From Castellaniella denitrificans (lineage in GTDB: Bacteria > Pseudomonadota > Gammaproteobacteria > Burkholderiales > Burkholderiaceae_B): a DNA stretch of 64,000 bases. The stretch is taken from the NCBI RefSeq assembly GCF_027214045.1, contig NZ_JAPWHE010000001.1, forward strand, positions 478,936-542,935, read 5' to 3'. A program made the translations under genes and the position numbers. Shown in pieces: positions 20,572 through 30,751 of this stretch. Under the pieces are notes generated by a model. That model saw only the letters and a program-made list of their open reading frames with translations. It was not told the DNA's origin and did not search any database. Numbering within the stretch: position 1 is the first letter of the stretch; each line of letters opens with the position of its first letter.

Positions 20572-21922
20572 TTCCATCGCCGCGCGTGCCGCAGCCGCCT
20601 GGCCCCAAGACATGAACGCCAGCGGCGACCACCGGGGCCGCCGAGGCAGGCCCGACTGGACCGATTTCGGCTTTTTCCTGCTGTTGGCGGCGGGTGCCGG
20701 CCACGTGCTGACCGAATACGGCACGTTCATGGATTACTACGAAAAGCTGATCCTGATCGGCGCGGTCGGCCTGTTCAGCTGGATGGGCTGGCTGTGGCGG
20801 CCGTTGCGCACCCTGATGGCGGCGGCGGGCCTGACGGCGCTGCTGGCGATCTGGCTCTACAGTCCGACGGGCGTCCTGCTGCAGGGCGACCTGTCGCGGG
20901 TCGAAAGCGTTTTCCTGCTGAAATATCTGATTTCCTCGCAGTCCGCCATCCTGTGGATGTGCGCCCTGTTCGCCCTGGCGACGATCTGCTACTGGGCCGG
21001 TTTCGCCAGCCGCACGGCGGCCTGGCTGGGCACTGTCCTGACCTGGTCGGCGGTCTACGCCGGACTGACCGGGCTGCTGGTGCGCTGGCGCGAGGGCCAT
21101 CTGCTGGGCCCCGGCATCGGCCATATTCCCGTCAGCAATCTCTACGAAGTCTTCGTGCTCCTGTGCCTGGTCACGGCGTTGTTCTACCTGTATTACGAAC
21201 GTCGCTACGCCACGCGCGCCCTCGGCGGTTTCGTGCTGCTGGTCATCAGTTCCCTGGTGGTGTTCCTGTTGTGGTATTCCTTCACCCGGGACGCCTACCA
21301 GATCCAGCCGCTGGTCCCCGCCCTCAAGAGCTGGTGGATGAAGCTGCACGTCCCGGCGAATTTCATCGGCTACGGCACCTTCAGCCTGGCTGCCATGGTG
21401 GGCTTCGCCTATCTGGTCAAGGCGCATGGCGAGACCCGTACCTGGAAGCCGCTGGTGCCGGTGTTCGTCCTCGGGGCGGTCCTGTGCGCCGAGCCGCTGA
21501 TCTTCGGTTCGCGCGAGCTGTCGGCCACCTGGATGCTGTATTTCGGCTTCGGCGCGCTGATCGTGGGCACGATCCTGGCGTTCCGCGCGCCGATCGCCCG
21601 GCGGCTGCCCTCGCTGGAAATCCTCGACGACATCATGTATCGGGCCATCGCGGTGGGCTTCGCCTTTTTCACCGTGGCGACGATCCTGGGGGCGCTGTGG
21701 GCGGCCGACGCCTGGGGCACTTACTGGCAATGGGATCCCAAGGAAACCTGGGCGCTGATCGTCTGGTTGAATTACGCCGCCTGGCTGCACATGCGCCTGA
21801 TGAAAGGCCTGCGTGGCGCCATGTCCGCTTATTGGGCCCTGTCGGGCCTGCTCGTGACCAGTTTCGCCTTCCTGGGGGTGAACATGTTCCTGTCGGGCCT
21901 GCATTCGTACGGCGAACTATGA
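20561..21922 (+). CDS. ccsB: c-type cytochrome biogenesis protein CcsB/ResC (haem handling)
   Basis: A 453-residue polytopic protein with the tryptophan-rich haem-binding WWD region (WGTYWQWDPKETWALIVWLN) and conserved membrane histidines. It exports haem and presents it to apocytochromes with the ResB partner encoded just upstream. The ATG at 20561 follows a perfect GGAGG and lies inside the end of the upstream gene, indicating translational coupling. Confidence 0.94.
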   Translation: MTSDSIAARAAAAWPQDMNASGDHRGRRGRPDWTDFGFFLLLAAGAGHVLTEYGTFMDYYEKLILIGAVGLFSWMGWLWRPLRTLMAAAGLTALLAIWLYSPTGVLLQGDLSRVESVFLLKYLISSQSAILWMCALFALATICYWAGFASRTAAWLGTVLTWSAVYAGLTGLLVRWREGHLLGPGIGHIPVSNLYEVFVLLCLVTALFYLYYERRYATRALGGFVLLVISSLVVFLLWYSFTRDAYQIQPLVPALKSWWMKLHVPANFIGYGTFSLAAMVGFAYLVKAHGETRTWKPLVPVFVLGAVLCAEPLIFGSRELSATWMLYFGFGALIVGTILAFRAPIARRLPSLEILDDIMYRAIAVGFAFFTVATILGALWAADAWGTYWQWDPKETWALIVWLNYAAWLHMRLMKGLRGAMSAYWALSGLLVTSFAFLGVNMFLSGLHSYGEL

Positions 21923-21930
21923 TCCGCCAC

Positions 21931-21963
21931 GGACCGTGCCGCCGACGAGGCCCGGTACGGTCC
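21931..21963. terminator. Hairpin between convergent ccsB and GGDEF/EAL genes
   Basis: Arms GGACCGTGCC and GGTACGGTCC pair over 10 bp, with one G-T wobble, around a 13-nt loop. It lies 8 bp after the ccsB stop and 22 bp from the stop of the opposing gene, so it may serve both. There is no strong T run. Confidence 0.45.
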
Positions 21964-21985
21964 CGCCGATTTCCGGAAGCGGCGC

Positions 21986-24916
21986 CTACGACAGGCGCCG
22001 TCCGCTGATCTCTTCGATGAAGGCGCGGGTGGCCGGGTCTCCGACCAGCGGCAGGATGTTGTCGCAGGCCAGGATTTCCAGCGGGGGCCGCGACCCCGAG
22101 ATCACGTAGCCCTGGACGTAGTCCACACCCATGTCGGTCAGCGCGCGCAATGTGGCGACATCCTCGACCCATTCGGCGATGCATTCCATGCCCAGGTTGT
22201 GGGCCAGATCGACGATGCTGTTGACGATGGCGATGTTGGCCTCGCTCGCCAGCATGTCGCGGATCAGGGTGCCGTCGATCTTGATCATGTCGGCCGGCAG
22301 TTCCTTCAGGTACGAGAACGAGGTGTAGCCGGCTCCGAAGTCGTCCAGCGCCACGCGCGCGCCCATGCGCTGCAGACGCCGCATGAACTGGCGGGTGCGT
22401 TCCAGATCCTGCAAGGCCACGCCCTCGGTGATCTCCACGCACAGGCGCCGGGTGAATTGCGGCTGCTGGTTCAGGATGCCGAACAGGACGTTGATGAAAC
22501 GGTCGTCGTTCAGCGAGACCCCGCTGAGATTGACGTTGACCTGGCGGGTCTGGCCGAGTTTCAGGTGGTGCTTGGACATCCATTCGAGCAGGGTCGTGAA
22601 CACCCATTTGTCGATGGCGGTGACCATGCCGCTGTCTTCGGCCGCCTGGATGATTTTACCGGTCTGCAGCGGCCGCGCGCCGGTGTTGCGCACCCGCAGC
22701 AGCGCCTCGAAATTGAGGGTCTGCAGGGGATGGCGCAACGACATGATGGGTTGCATCTCCAGGAAGATGTCCTCGGATGTGCCGGTGCTTTCCAGTTGTT
22801 CGAACAGGTGCAGCTCGTCGATGTGGTCGAAGAGTTCGCGGGCGTTCTCCTCATACAGGACGACGTCCTGGTGCTGCTTGCGGGCGTCCCGGCAGGCGCG
22901 GCTGGCGGCGGCGATGGCGTCCTTGGGCGTCATGTTGCGGTCGATGTCGATCAGCCCCATGGCACTCTTGAGCTGGAAGGCGCGTTCGCCGACGTACAAG
23001 GCGGAGCCGTTCAGGCTTTCGATCATGTCCTGGGCCGCGCGGCGGGCATCGCCGGCCCGCATGCCGGGGAACAGGATGATGAATTCGTCGTTGCCGATGC
23101 GGCCCAGGGACTGCTCCTCGGACAGCGAGTATTTCAGCCGTTCGCAGACCATCTGCAGCAAGGTGTCGCCCGTCGAGTGGCCGAACAGGTCGTTGACGCG
23201 CTTGAGGTGATCCAGATCCAGGAAGGCCAGGGCGCAGGGCGTGTTGGCCTGCTGCAGGTCCTCGATGGCCTTTTGCATCGTCTTCTCGATCCCTCGACGG
23301 TTGAGTGTGTCGGTCAGAGGGTCGTTGTCGGCCATCAGGCGCAGCTTGCGGATGGTTTCGGTCCGGGCGCTGATGTCCTGAAGGGAACCTTCGATGCGGC
23401 TGCCCACCAGCGTGGCGCGCAGCAGGAAACTTCGGGCCGGCGTGTCCGGCGTGGCCTGGATGCGCTGGATCTCGGTGTCGCGACCCTGTTCCGTGGCCAC
23501 GGAAATTTCAAGCCAGTCGAGCTTGGGGAAGAAGTCGCTCCAGGCGAGAGCGTGCAGGTCCGATTCCGGCGGGATGTCCAGGATTTCGCGCGCGTTCGGA
23601 TTCAAGTGCTCGAAGTGCCGGGTGGCGCCCAGCGTGAACAGGCCCAGCGGCGTGAGCGTGTCGCGGGCGATCAGGTCATTGCGCTGGCGCAGCCGGATCT
23701 GGCGATCTTCGCGCATCTTGTCGGCGGCCGCCAGGGCGATCAGCAGGTTGCAGAGCAGCAGCGCGGCCGCGCCCTGGAAAGGTCCGACCAGGGCGGTGCG
23801 TGCCAGGCCGGCCAGGACCAGGCCCGTCAGCAGGATCACCAGCGCCAGGCAGACTCCGATCGTGTGCCAGAGCTGGGAGCGCGTGTTGAAGCGGAACAGG
23901 CCGTGGATGAGTGTGACCGAGACCAGGGCCGTGGCCAGCCAGGCGGTCAGGAAGATCGTCAGCTGGAACCAGTCGTGGGGCAGCGCCAGCAGCGCCGCCA
24001 GCAGGCAGGCCGCGCTCGTCCGGCCGACCAGGCGCAGGCGGCGCACCGTGGCGGCGTCCAGGCTGGGCTGGAACAGCGTGGTGAAGAACTGGATCGTCAG
24101 GACGAAGTAGATCAGGACGGTCAGCTTGCGGAGCCAGATCAGGAGGTCGGGCGGGATGATGACGCCCAGGAACTGGTGGTCCCAGCCCAGGGCCCAGGCG
24201 CCCAGGCGCAGATTGCACAGGATCCAGCAGGCGAGCACCGTGTAGGGATGCTCGCGCATGGTCAGCGAAATGATGATCAGGAAGGCCGCCATCATCAGCA
24301 GCCCGCCTTCCAGCAATCCGATGGCGTGGGCGGTGTGCGCCGTGGTGTCGGACAGTTCGCGGCTCGGCCACTGCTCGATGGAGAGTCGGGCGGGCAGGGA
24401 CAGATTCAGCCGGCACAGGGCCTGGCTGGCTGTTGAGGCATTCGGCAGCCGCATCTGCTGGCCGAGCAGGCCGTTCCGGATCCCGAGGGTTTCCAGCGAC
24501 GGCGCGGCGGCGGTTCCGTGAGGGTCGGGCAGGCCGTGAACCAGCCAGCAGTCGGGCGCGACGGAAGGATGGGCAGGCAGCAGCAGGGAGGTCCTGTCGG
24601 CCGATCCGGTGCCGGCGGGCAGGTCGGCCAACAGCCACACGGGACCGGCCGGCGCGGATTCCGCGAGCCGGGTGGGTCGGCTCCGGAGCTGCTCCAGCGC
24701 CCGGGCCGGATCGAGTCCTGTGCCGGCGTGCAGGAAACGGGCTGTCAGCGGCTGGCCAACGGAATTCGTGTAGCGCGGTTGCAGCAACAGGGACGCGGCC
24801 AGTCCCAGTCCGATCAGGATCGGAATGGCGCGGTATAGCAGGAATGACCAGACGCGCCCCGCGGCGGATTGGCTGGATGGACCGGATGTGCGGGAAAGGA
24901 GCGTCTTGACCGTCAT
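21986..24916 (-). CDS. Membrane GGDEF/EAL protein, probable c-di-GMP phosphodiesterase
   Basis: A 976-residue protein. An N-terminal helix and a periplasmic region (to about residue 200) are followed by about seven membrane helices, like 7TM-DISM receptors. Then come a PAS-like stretch, a GGDEF domain and an EAL domain. The GGDEF motif is changed to GNDEF (608-612), so cyclase activity is doubtful. The EAL domain keeps its key residues: Glu737-Ala-Leu, NLSG, EITE, DDFGAGYTSFSYL, KIDG and AEWVE. The most likely role is c-di-GMP breakdown with a regulatory GGDEF domain. It follows lysA by 84 bp on the same strand. Confidence 0.88.
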   Translation of the reverse strand: MTVKTLLSRTSGPSSQSAAGRVWSFLLYRAIPILIGLGLAASLLLQPRYTNSVGQPLTARFLHAGTGLDPARALEQLRSRPTRLAESAPAGPVWLLADLPAGTGSADRTSLLLPAHPSVAPDCWLVHGLPDPHGTAAAPSLETLGIRNGLLGQQMRLPNASTASQALCRLNLSLPARLSIEQWPSRELSDTTAHTAHAIGLLEGGLLMMAAFLIIISLTMREHPYTVLACWILCNLRLGAWALGWDHQFLGVIIPPDLLIWLRKLTVLIYFVLTIQFFTTLFQPSLDAATVRRLRLVGRTSAACLLAALLALPHDWFQLTIFLTAWLATALVSVTLIHGLFRFNTRSQLWHTIGVCLALVILLTGLVLAGLARTALVGPFQGAAALLLCNLLIALAAADKMREDRQIRLRQRNDLIARDTLTPLGLFTLGATRHFEHLNPNAREILDIPPESDLHALAWSDFFPKLDWLEISVATEQGRDTEIQRIQATPDTPARSFLLRATLVGSRIEGSLQDISARTETIRKLRLMADNDPLTDTLNRRGIEKTMQKAIEDLQQANTPCALAFLDLDHLKRVNDLFGHSTGDTLLQMVCERLKYSLSEEQSLGRIGNDEFIILFPGMRAGDARRAAQDMIESLNGSALYVGERAFQLKSAMGLIDIDRNMTPKDAIAAASRACRDARKQHQDVVLYEENARELFDHIDELHLFEQLESTGTSEDIFLEMQPIMSLRHPLQTLNFEALLRVRNTGARPLQTGKIIQAAEDSGMVTAIDKWVFTTLLEWMSKHHLKLGQTRQVNVNLSGVSLNDDRFINVLFGILNQQPQFTRRLCVEITEGVALQDLERTRQFMRRLQRMGARVALDDFGAGYTSFSYLKELPADMIKIDGTLIRDMLASEANIAIVNSIVDLAHNLGMECIAEWVEDVATLRALTDMGVDYVQGYVISGSRPPLEILACDNILPLVGDPATRAFIEEISGRRLS

Positions 24917-25000
24917 GAAACGATGGAGTGGGACAACGGGCCGGGTCCGTGGCGCACAGGCCGGGGCTATGGGCGATTGACGTCCGGAGGAGGCGGAAGT

Positions 25001-26272
25001 TTAGGGTCGGTGGGGGATGCGCTCCTGGGCATAGAGTTCCTGGAGGGTCTCGCGAGGGCGGACCAGCCAGGAATCCTGGCCATCCACCAGGACCTCCGCG
25101 GCCCGAGGGCGCGTGTTGTATTGGCTGGACATGGAGAAGGCATAGGCGCCCGCTGAAAGAATGGCCAGCAGGTCGCCCTGTTCCAGGGGCAGTGCGCGGC
25201 CGCGCGCCAGCCAGTCGCCGCTTTCGCAGATCGGCCCGACGACGTCGTAGGTCTCGACGGTCGTGCCGGCGCGCGGGGCGACCGGCACGACCCCATGCCA
25301 GGCCTCGTACAGGGCCGGGCGCATCAGATCGTTCATGGCGGCGTCCACGATGGCGAAATTGCGTGCTTCGGTGCGCTTGAGGTATTCGACCCGTGTCAGC
25401 AGTACGCCCGCGTTGCCGACCAGGGATCGGCCGGGCTCCAGGATGAGCTGCAGGTGGTCCAGGCCCCGGGCCGTCAGTGCGGCGAAAACGGGCGCCAGGA
25501 GTTCGGCCGGGTCGGGCGGGGTCTCGTCCGTGTAGCGGATGCCCAGGCCGCCGCCCAGGTCCAGATGTCGCAGGGCGATGCCGTCGGATGCCAGGACGTC
25601 GATCAGATCCAGCAGTTTGTCGAGCGCGTCCAGGTAGGGGGCGATCTGGGTGATCTGGGAGCCGATGTGGCAGTCCACGCCGACGATCTCCAGTCCGGGA
25701 TGTTGCAGCGCCTGACGGTACAGTTCGGGCGCCCGGCGGATGTCGATGCCGAATTTGTTTTCTTTCAGACCGGTGGAAATATAGGGATGGGTGTGCGCGT
25801 CGACGTCGGGGTTGACGCGCAGGGACACCGGCGCGCGCACGCCCAGTTCCAGGGCGATGTCGGCCAGGCGTTCGAGTTCGGCTGACGACTCGACGTTGAA
25901 GCACTTGATTCCGGCGGCCAGCGCTTTGCGGATTTCCCAGCCCTGCTTGCCCACGCCGGAGAACACGACGCGATCGGGGCTGGCGCCGGCCGCGAGAATG
26001 CGTTCGAGCTCGCCGCCCGAAACGATGTCGAACCCGGCGCCCAGGCGCTGGAATTCATGCAGGACGGCCAGGTTGGAGTTGGCCTTGACTCCATAGCAGA
26101 TCAGCGCGTCGTGGCCGGCGATGGCCTGTTCGTAGCGGTGCCAGGCGGCATGCAGGGCGGCGCGTGAATAGACGTACAGGGGAGTGCCGTAGCGGTCGGC
26201 AAGTTCAGGCAGCGGGATGTCTTCGGCATGCAGGATACCGTCCCGGAGGGGGAACTGGAGATCGGCGGTCAT
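25001..26272 (-). CDS. lysA: Diaminopimelate decarboxylase
   Basis: A 423-residue PLP enzyme, fold type III, that makes lysine from meso-diaminopimelate. PLP-lysine lies in YGVKANSN, and the family motifs HIGSQI, LDLGGGLGIRY, EPGRSLVGNAG and the C-terminal CESGDWLARGR with YNTRPR are present. The start at 26272 overlaps the lptM stop by 4 bp (ATGA). The frame is open upstream, but that part overlaps lptM and is not conserved. Confidence 0.97.
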   Translation of the reverse strand: MTADLQFPLRDGILHAEDIPLPELADRYGTPLYVYSRAALHAAWHRYEQAIAGHDALICYGVKANSNLAVLHEFQRLGAGFDIVSGGELERILAAGASPDRVVFSGVGKQGWEIRKALAAGIKCFNVESSAELERLADIALELGVRAPVSLRVNPDVDAHTHPYISTGLKENKFGIDIRRAPELYRQALQHPGLEIVGVDCHIGSQITQIAPYLDALDKLLDLIDVLASDGIALRHLDLGGGLGIRYTDETPPDPAELLAPVFAALTARGLDHLQLILEPGRSLVGNAGVLLTRVEYLKRTEARNFAIVDAAMNDLMRPALYEAWHGVVPVAPRAGTTVETYDVVGPICESGDWLARGRALPLEQGDLLAILSAGAYAFSMSSQYNTRPRAAEVLVDGQDSWLVRPRETLQELYAQERIPHRP

Positions 26273-26460
26273 GAAGGCTGGGGTTGCGAGGCCGGCGCGG
26301 GCGCCGGGGTCAGGGAAGGCGGGGCCGCCAGCGCGGCGTCGGCCGGCGGCGGCGCGGGCAGGCGCAGGCTGCCTTTCATGCCGCAGCCGGCCAGGGCCAG
26401 GGCCAGGGCCGTGCCGGCCAGAAGGCGAGAGGCGTGTGGAAGCAGGGGGTGGGACGTCAT
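26269..26460 (-). CDS. lptM: Small lipoprotein LptM (YifL family)
   Basis: A 63-residue lipoprotein. The signal ends in a lipobox (ALAGC), followed by GMKGSLRLPAP, the short conserved segment of LptM/YifL, and a Pro/Ala tail. In E. coli LptM helps the LptD/LptE LPS translocon mature. Its place directly before lysA is conserved widely in proteobacteria. Its ATG shares one base with the mrcA stop, and its stop overlaps lysA. Confidence 0.88.
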   Translation of the reverse strand: MTSHPLLPHASRLLAGTALALALAGCGMKGSLRLPAPPPADAALAAPPSLTPAPAPASQPQPS

Positions 26461-28922
26461 CAGAATGGCACGCGGACGGGTTGGGGGATGGCGGCGCCGG
26501 AGTCCGCAGCGGAATTGGCGCCGGAGTCGCCGTGCAGGCGGTCCAGCAGCGTACCGATGCCGTCCAGGCCGTCGGCGGGCGCGCCCGGCGCCGGATCGCC
26601 CGGCGCGGGCAGGCCGACCCGGGCGATGGCCGTGCCCGGCGGGAATTCTGAGAAATAGAAATCGCCATCGATGCGCGTCAGTCCGCTGGGCATGGGGCCC
26701 GGCGGGATCTCCGGCTGGCCCGCCAGTGCGGTGCGCATATAGTTCACCCAGATGGGCAGGGCGGCGCCGCCGCCGGTCTCGCCCTGGCCCATGGACTTGG
26801 GCTGGTCGAAGCCCATCCAGGCCACGGCGACCAGTTTCGGGTTGAAGCCGGCGAACCAGGCGTCCTGCGAGTCGTTGGTGGTGCCTGTCTTGCCGCCGAT
26901 GTCGTTGCGCTTGAGTTCGCGGTGGGTACGCGCGCCGGTCCCGTAGGTGGCGACGCCGCGGAGCATGTCGTCCATGACGTAGACCGTCCGCGGGTCGATC
27001 ACGCGCGCCAGGGTATCGCCGGCCACGGTCGGGCGCGCGCGCATGATGACTTTGCCGGCGCTGTCGGTGACGTAGTCGATCAGGTAGGGCGGCACGCGGT
27101 AGCCGCCGTTGGCGAAGACCGCATAGCCGCCGGCCAGTTGCAGCGGCGTCACGCTGCCGGCGCCCAGCGCCAGCGGCAGCACGGCCGGCTGGCGCGCGCG
27201 GTCGAAGCCGAAGCGGGTGACATAGTCCTGGACGTACTGTGGGCCCACGGCCTGCATGATGCGGATCGAGACCATGTTCTTGGACTTGTACAGCCCCTGC
27301 CGCATGGTCAGCATGGGTTCGTAGGCGCGGCCGTAGTTCTTGGGGTTCCAGGCCTTGGAGCCAGTCTGCTCCGCTGTCAGGGAGAAGGGTTCGTCCGAGA
27401 TCTGCGTGGCCGGCGTCAGACCGCGCTCCAGGGCGGAGGCGTAGATGAAGGGCTTGAAGGCCGAGCCCGGCTGGCGCCAGGCCTGGGTGACGCGGTTGAA
27501 CTTGCCTTCCTCGAAATCGAAGCCGCCCACCATGGCCTGAATGGCGCCATCCTGGGTGCTCAGCGAAACCAGGGCGGCCTGGATGGAGGGCTTGTTGATG
27601 AGTTCCCAGTAGTCTCCCGTGTCATGGACGTAGACGACCGAACCGCGCTGGATGCGCACGGATTCCTTGGCGTTGGCGACCAGGCCGCGCGCCACGACGC
27701 GCAGGGCGCGCTTGTCGTTGATGTCGATGATCTGGCTGGCGCTGCGCGCAACGCGCACCTCGGTCGGGCTGGCCGACAGGACGATGCCGATGAGCAGGTC
27801 GCCGTTGTCGGGATGCTTGTCCTGTTGTTCGTCGAGCAGGTCGTTGAGCGCCTCGGGGTCGGATTCGATGCCCTTGGGCAGCTCGACGTTTTCCTCGGGG
27901 CCGGTGTAAGGCGCGCGGCGGGTGTAGTCCAGGATGCCTTGGCGCACGGCCTGGTAGGCCGCTTCCTGGTCCTTGGAGTTGATGGTGGTGTAGATGTTGA
28001 AGCCGCGCGAGTAGATGTCGTCCTGGTAGACGCCATACAGCAACTGGCGAGCCAGTTCCGCCGGGTATTCGCCATGCACGCCGTAACGACCGCCGGGGGA
28101 GTTCGCCGCCGAACGGATCACGATGGCCTGATCCATGGCGTGCTGGTATTCGGCGTCGGTCAGGTAGCCCAGGCTGCGCATGCGGCCGAGCACGTAGGCC
28201 TGGCGGGACTTGGCGCGCTCGAAGTTGGAGATCGGGTTGAAGCGCGACGGCGCCTTGGGGATGCCGGCCAGCATGGCGGCCTCCGCCGGGGTGATCTCGG
28301 CCAGCGGCTTGCCGAAGTAAGCGCGGCTGGCGGCGGCGAAGCCATAGGCCCGGTGCCCCAGGAAGATCTGGTTCATGTAGAGATCGAGGATCTGATCCTT
28401 GGTCAGGGTGGCCTCGATCTTGAAGGTCAGCAGCAGTTCGTAGAATTTGCGCGTGTAGGTCTTTTCCGACGACAGGTAGAAATTGCGCGCCACCTGCATG
28501 GTGATGGTGCTGGCGCCCTGCGTCTTGGACATGTGGATGGTGTTGGCCAGTGCGGCGCGCAGCACGCCCGCCCAGTCGATGCCGCCATGCTGGTAGAAGC
28601 GGTCGTCCTCGGCCGCCAGGATGGCGGATTTCATCACGTCCGGGATTTCGTCGAATCGCAGGACGTTGCGGCGTTCCTCGCCGAATTCGCCGATCAGGAC
28701 CTTGTCGGCCGTGTAGATGCGCAGCGGCACACGGGGCCGGTAGTCGATCATCGCCGTCAGGTCCGGCAGATTGGGCCAGGCCAGCGCCAGCGCCAGACTC
28801 ATGAGCAGCGCCCCGCACAGGCCAAGGCCGGCGAACAACACGATCGCCTTGAAGATCAATCGCGTGAACCAGGAGCGGCCCGCCGGGGGCTTCTGCTTGG
28901 AGGAGGTATTGGAGGATTTCAT
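26460..28922 (-). CDS. mrcA: Penicillin-binding protein 1A
   Basis: An 820-residue bifunctional class A PBP. An N-terminal membrane helix (about residues 23-48) is followed by the glycosyltransferase domain (EDDRFYQHGGIDW, QGASTITMQVARN) and the transpeptidase domain, with serine motif PGSAFKPF, SKN in LYKSKNMVS, and KTGTT. It builds and cross-links peptidoglycan in the periplasm. The frame extends upstream but similarity begins near the chosen ATG. It is the first gene of the coupled mrcA-lptM-lysA unit and is divergent from aroK. Confidence 0.96.
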   Translation of the reverse strand: MKSSNTSSKQKPPAGRSWFTRLIFKAIVLFAGLGLCGALLMSLALALAWPNLPDLTAMIDYRPRVPLRIYTADKVLIGEFGEERRNVLRFDEIPDVMKSAILAAEDDRFYQHGGIDWAGVLRAALANTIHMSKTQGASTITMQVARNFYLSSEKTYTRKFYELLLTFKIEATLTKDQILDLYMNQIFLGHRAYGFAAASRAYFGKPLAEITPAEAAMLAGIPKAPSRFNPISNFERAKSRQAYVLGRMRSLGYLTDAEYQHAMDQAIVIRSAANSPGGRYGVHGEYPAELARQLLYGVYQDDIYSRGFNIYTTINSKDQEAAYQAVRQGILDYTRRAPYTGPEENVELPKGIESDPEALNDLLDEQQDKHPDNGDLLIGIVLSASPTEVRVARSASQIIDINDKRALRVVARGLVANAKESVRIQRGSVVYVHDTGDYWELINKPSIQAALVSLSTQDGAIQAMVGGFDFEEGKFNRVTQAWRQPGSAFKPFIYASALERGLTPATQISDEPFSLTAEQTGSKAWNPKNYGRAYEPMLTMRQGLYKSKNMVSIRIMQAVGPQYVQDYVTRFGFDRARQPAVLPLALGAGSVTPLQLAGGYAVFANGGYRVPPYLIDYVTDSAGKVIMRARPTVAGDTLARVIDPRTVYVMDDMLRGVATYGTGARTHRELKRNDIGGKTGTTNDSQDAWFAGFNPKLVAVAWMGFDQPKSMGQGETGGGAALPIWVNYMRTALAGQPEIPPGPMPSGLTRIDGDFYFSEFPPGTAIARVGLPAPGDPAPGAPADGLDGIGTLLDRLHGDSGANSAADSGAAIPQPVRVPF

Positions 28923-29073
28923 CAGAGGCGATTGTAAGCCCTGGCCGGATCGACCCAGGAAGCGGGGGCGGAGTCTGTGTAACAGGATGATGCGCGTGGG
29001 CGGGGCGGGCCGGAGTCTGGCGGCTTCCGGCTGATGCGATAATACATGCAAACGAACAGCCCGATGCCCCGCC

Positions 29074-29667
29074 ATGACGATGGAATGCGCCACCGATCCG
29101 ACCCGGACGCCCCCCGAGGGACGGGCCGCCGCGCGACCGATTTTCCTGGTCGGCATGATGGGTGTGGGTAAAACCACGATCGGCCGCCAGCTGGCGGCGG
29201 CGCTGGGGCGCGAGTTCATCGATCTGGATCAGGCCATCGAGGCGCGCTGCGGAGTGCGCATCGCCACCATCTTCGATATCGAGGGGGAGGCGGGTTTCCG
29301 CCGACGCGAGACGGCCGCGCTGGACGAATACACGCGCCGGCCCGGCCTGGTCCTGGCGACGGGCGGCGGTGCCGTGTTGTCCGAGGCCAACCGCCGCATG
29401 CTGAGCGAGCGCGGCTGCGTCGTCTACCTGCGCGCCGGCGTCGACGAGCTCTACCGGCGCGTGGCCCGTGATCGTGGCCGGCCGATGCTGCGCGCCGAAG
29501 ACCCGCGTCAACGCATCGTCGACCTGCTGGCCCTGCGCGAGCCGCTCTATGAAAGCGTGGCCGATGTCACGCTGGATACGGGCGACCAGCCGATCATCCA
29601 GGTGCTGCGCAACCTGCTGGCGCTCTTGCCGGACCGGGCGGCGGCCCAGGCCCCACTCACGGAATAG
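29074..29667 (+). CDS. aroK: Shikimate kinase
   Basis: A 197-residue kinase that phosphorylates shikimate for chorismate synthesis. It shows Walker A GMMGVGKTT, the shikimate-binding DLDQAIE segment, FRRRET, and the GGGAV motif. The first ~20 residues are a variable extension before IFLVGMMG. aroB follows after 6 bp. A GATAAT box at 29038-29043 could be its -10, without a good -35. Confidence 0.96.
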   Translation: MTMECATDPTRTPPEGRAAARPIFLVGMMGVGKTTIGRQLAAALGREFIDLDQAIEARCGVRIATIFDIEGEAGFRRRETAALDEYTRRPGLVLATGGGAVLSEANRRMLSERGCVVYLRAGVDELYRRVARDRGRPMLRAEDPRQRIVDLLALREPLYESVADVTLDTGDQPIIQVLRNLLALLPDRAAAQAPLTE

Positions 29668-29673
29668 GAACCC

Positions 29674-30750
29674 ATGCATACAGTCCAGGTCGAGACCCCC
29701 GGGGGGCGTTATCCCATTCGGATCGGGGCGGGACGGCTGGACGCCGTCGCGGACAGCATTCCGGCGGACGCCACGGCGATCGCCATCGTCACCAACACCA
29801 CGGTGGGGGCCCTCTATGGCGCGCGGCTGCGCACGGCCCTGGAAGCCACCGGTAAGCCGCTGCTGTCCATCGAACTGCCCGACGGCGAGCAGTACAAGAC
29901 ATGGGAATCCCTGGACCGCATCTTCGACGCGCTGCTGGCGTCGGCCCTGGACCGCAAGGCCGTGCTGGTGGCCCTGGGCGGCGGGGTGGTGGGCGACGTC
30001 TGCGGCTTCGCGGCCGCGTGCTACATGCGCGGCATCCGCTTCGTCCAGGTGCCCACCACGCTGCTCGCCCAGGTGGACTCCTCGGTGGGCGGCAAGACCG
30101 CGATCAACCATCCGCGCGGCAAGAACATGATCGGGGCGTTCTATCAGCCGCTGGCCGTCGAAATCGATCCCGGGGTCCTGGCGACGTTGCCGGCCCGGGA
30201 AATTTCCGCCGGGCTGGCCGAGATCATCAAGTACGGCATGATCGCCGATCCCGAATTCTTCGGCTGGTGCGAAGCCCATGTCGACGCCTTGCGTGCACTC
30301 GACGACCAGGCCATCCGGCACGCCGTGCGCCGTTCCTGCGAACTCAAGGCCTGGGTCGTGTCCCAGGACGAGCGCGAATCGGGCCTGCGCGCCATTCTCA
30401 ACTTCGGTCACACTTTCGGTCACGCCATCGAATCCGGCCTGGGCTACGGGCAGTGGCTGCACGGCGAAGCCGTGGGCTGCGGCATGGTCATGGCGGCGGA
30501 ACTGTCCGCCCGGGTGGGTGGGCTGGACGCCGGGAACGTGGATCGCATCCGGGCGCTGGTGGCGGCCATCGGCTGTCCGGTGGACCCTCCCCCCCTGGGT
30601 GCCGGTCGCTGGCTGGACCTGATGCGGGTGGACAAGAAGAACGAAGGCCGGCGGATCCGCTATGTGCTGTTGCCGGCCCTGGGGCGGGCCGAGGTCCGGG
30701 CGGTCGACGACGACCTGGTGCGCTCGCTGCTGCCGGGCGCGGAGGCCTGA
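29674..30750 (+). CDS. aroB: 3-dehydroquinate synthase
   Basis: A 358-residue enzyme that cyclises DAHP to 3-dehydroquinate. NAD-binding [14 protein letters not shown], the substrate loop [11 protein letters not shown], the metal-site stretch GLAEIIKYG and the histidine segment [12 protein letters not shown] are all present. AGGAAC precedes the ATG, 6 bp after aroK. dgt follows immediately. Confidence 0.97.
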   Translation: MHTVQVETPGGRYPIRIGAGRLDAVADSIPADATAIAIVTNTTVGALYGARLRTALEATGKPLLSIELPDGEQYKTWESLDRIFDALLASALDRKAVLVALGGGVVGDVCGFAAACYMRGIRFVQVPTTLLAQVDSSVGGKTAINHPRGKNMIGAFYQPLAVEIDPGVLATLPAREISAGLAEIIKYGMIADPEFFGWCEAHVDALRALDDQAIRHAVRRSCELKAWVVSQDERESGLRAILNFGHTFGHAIESGLGYGQWLHGEAVGCGMVMAAELSARVGGLDAGNVDRIRALVAAIGCPVDPPPLGAGRWLDLMRVDKKNEGRRIRYVLLPALGRAEVRAVDDDLVRSLLPGAEA

Positions 30751-30751
30751 C

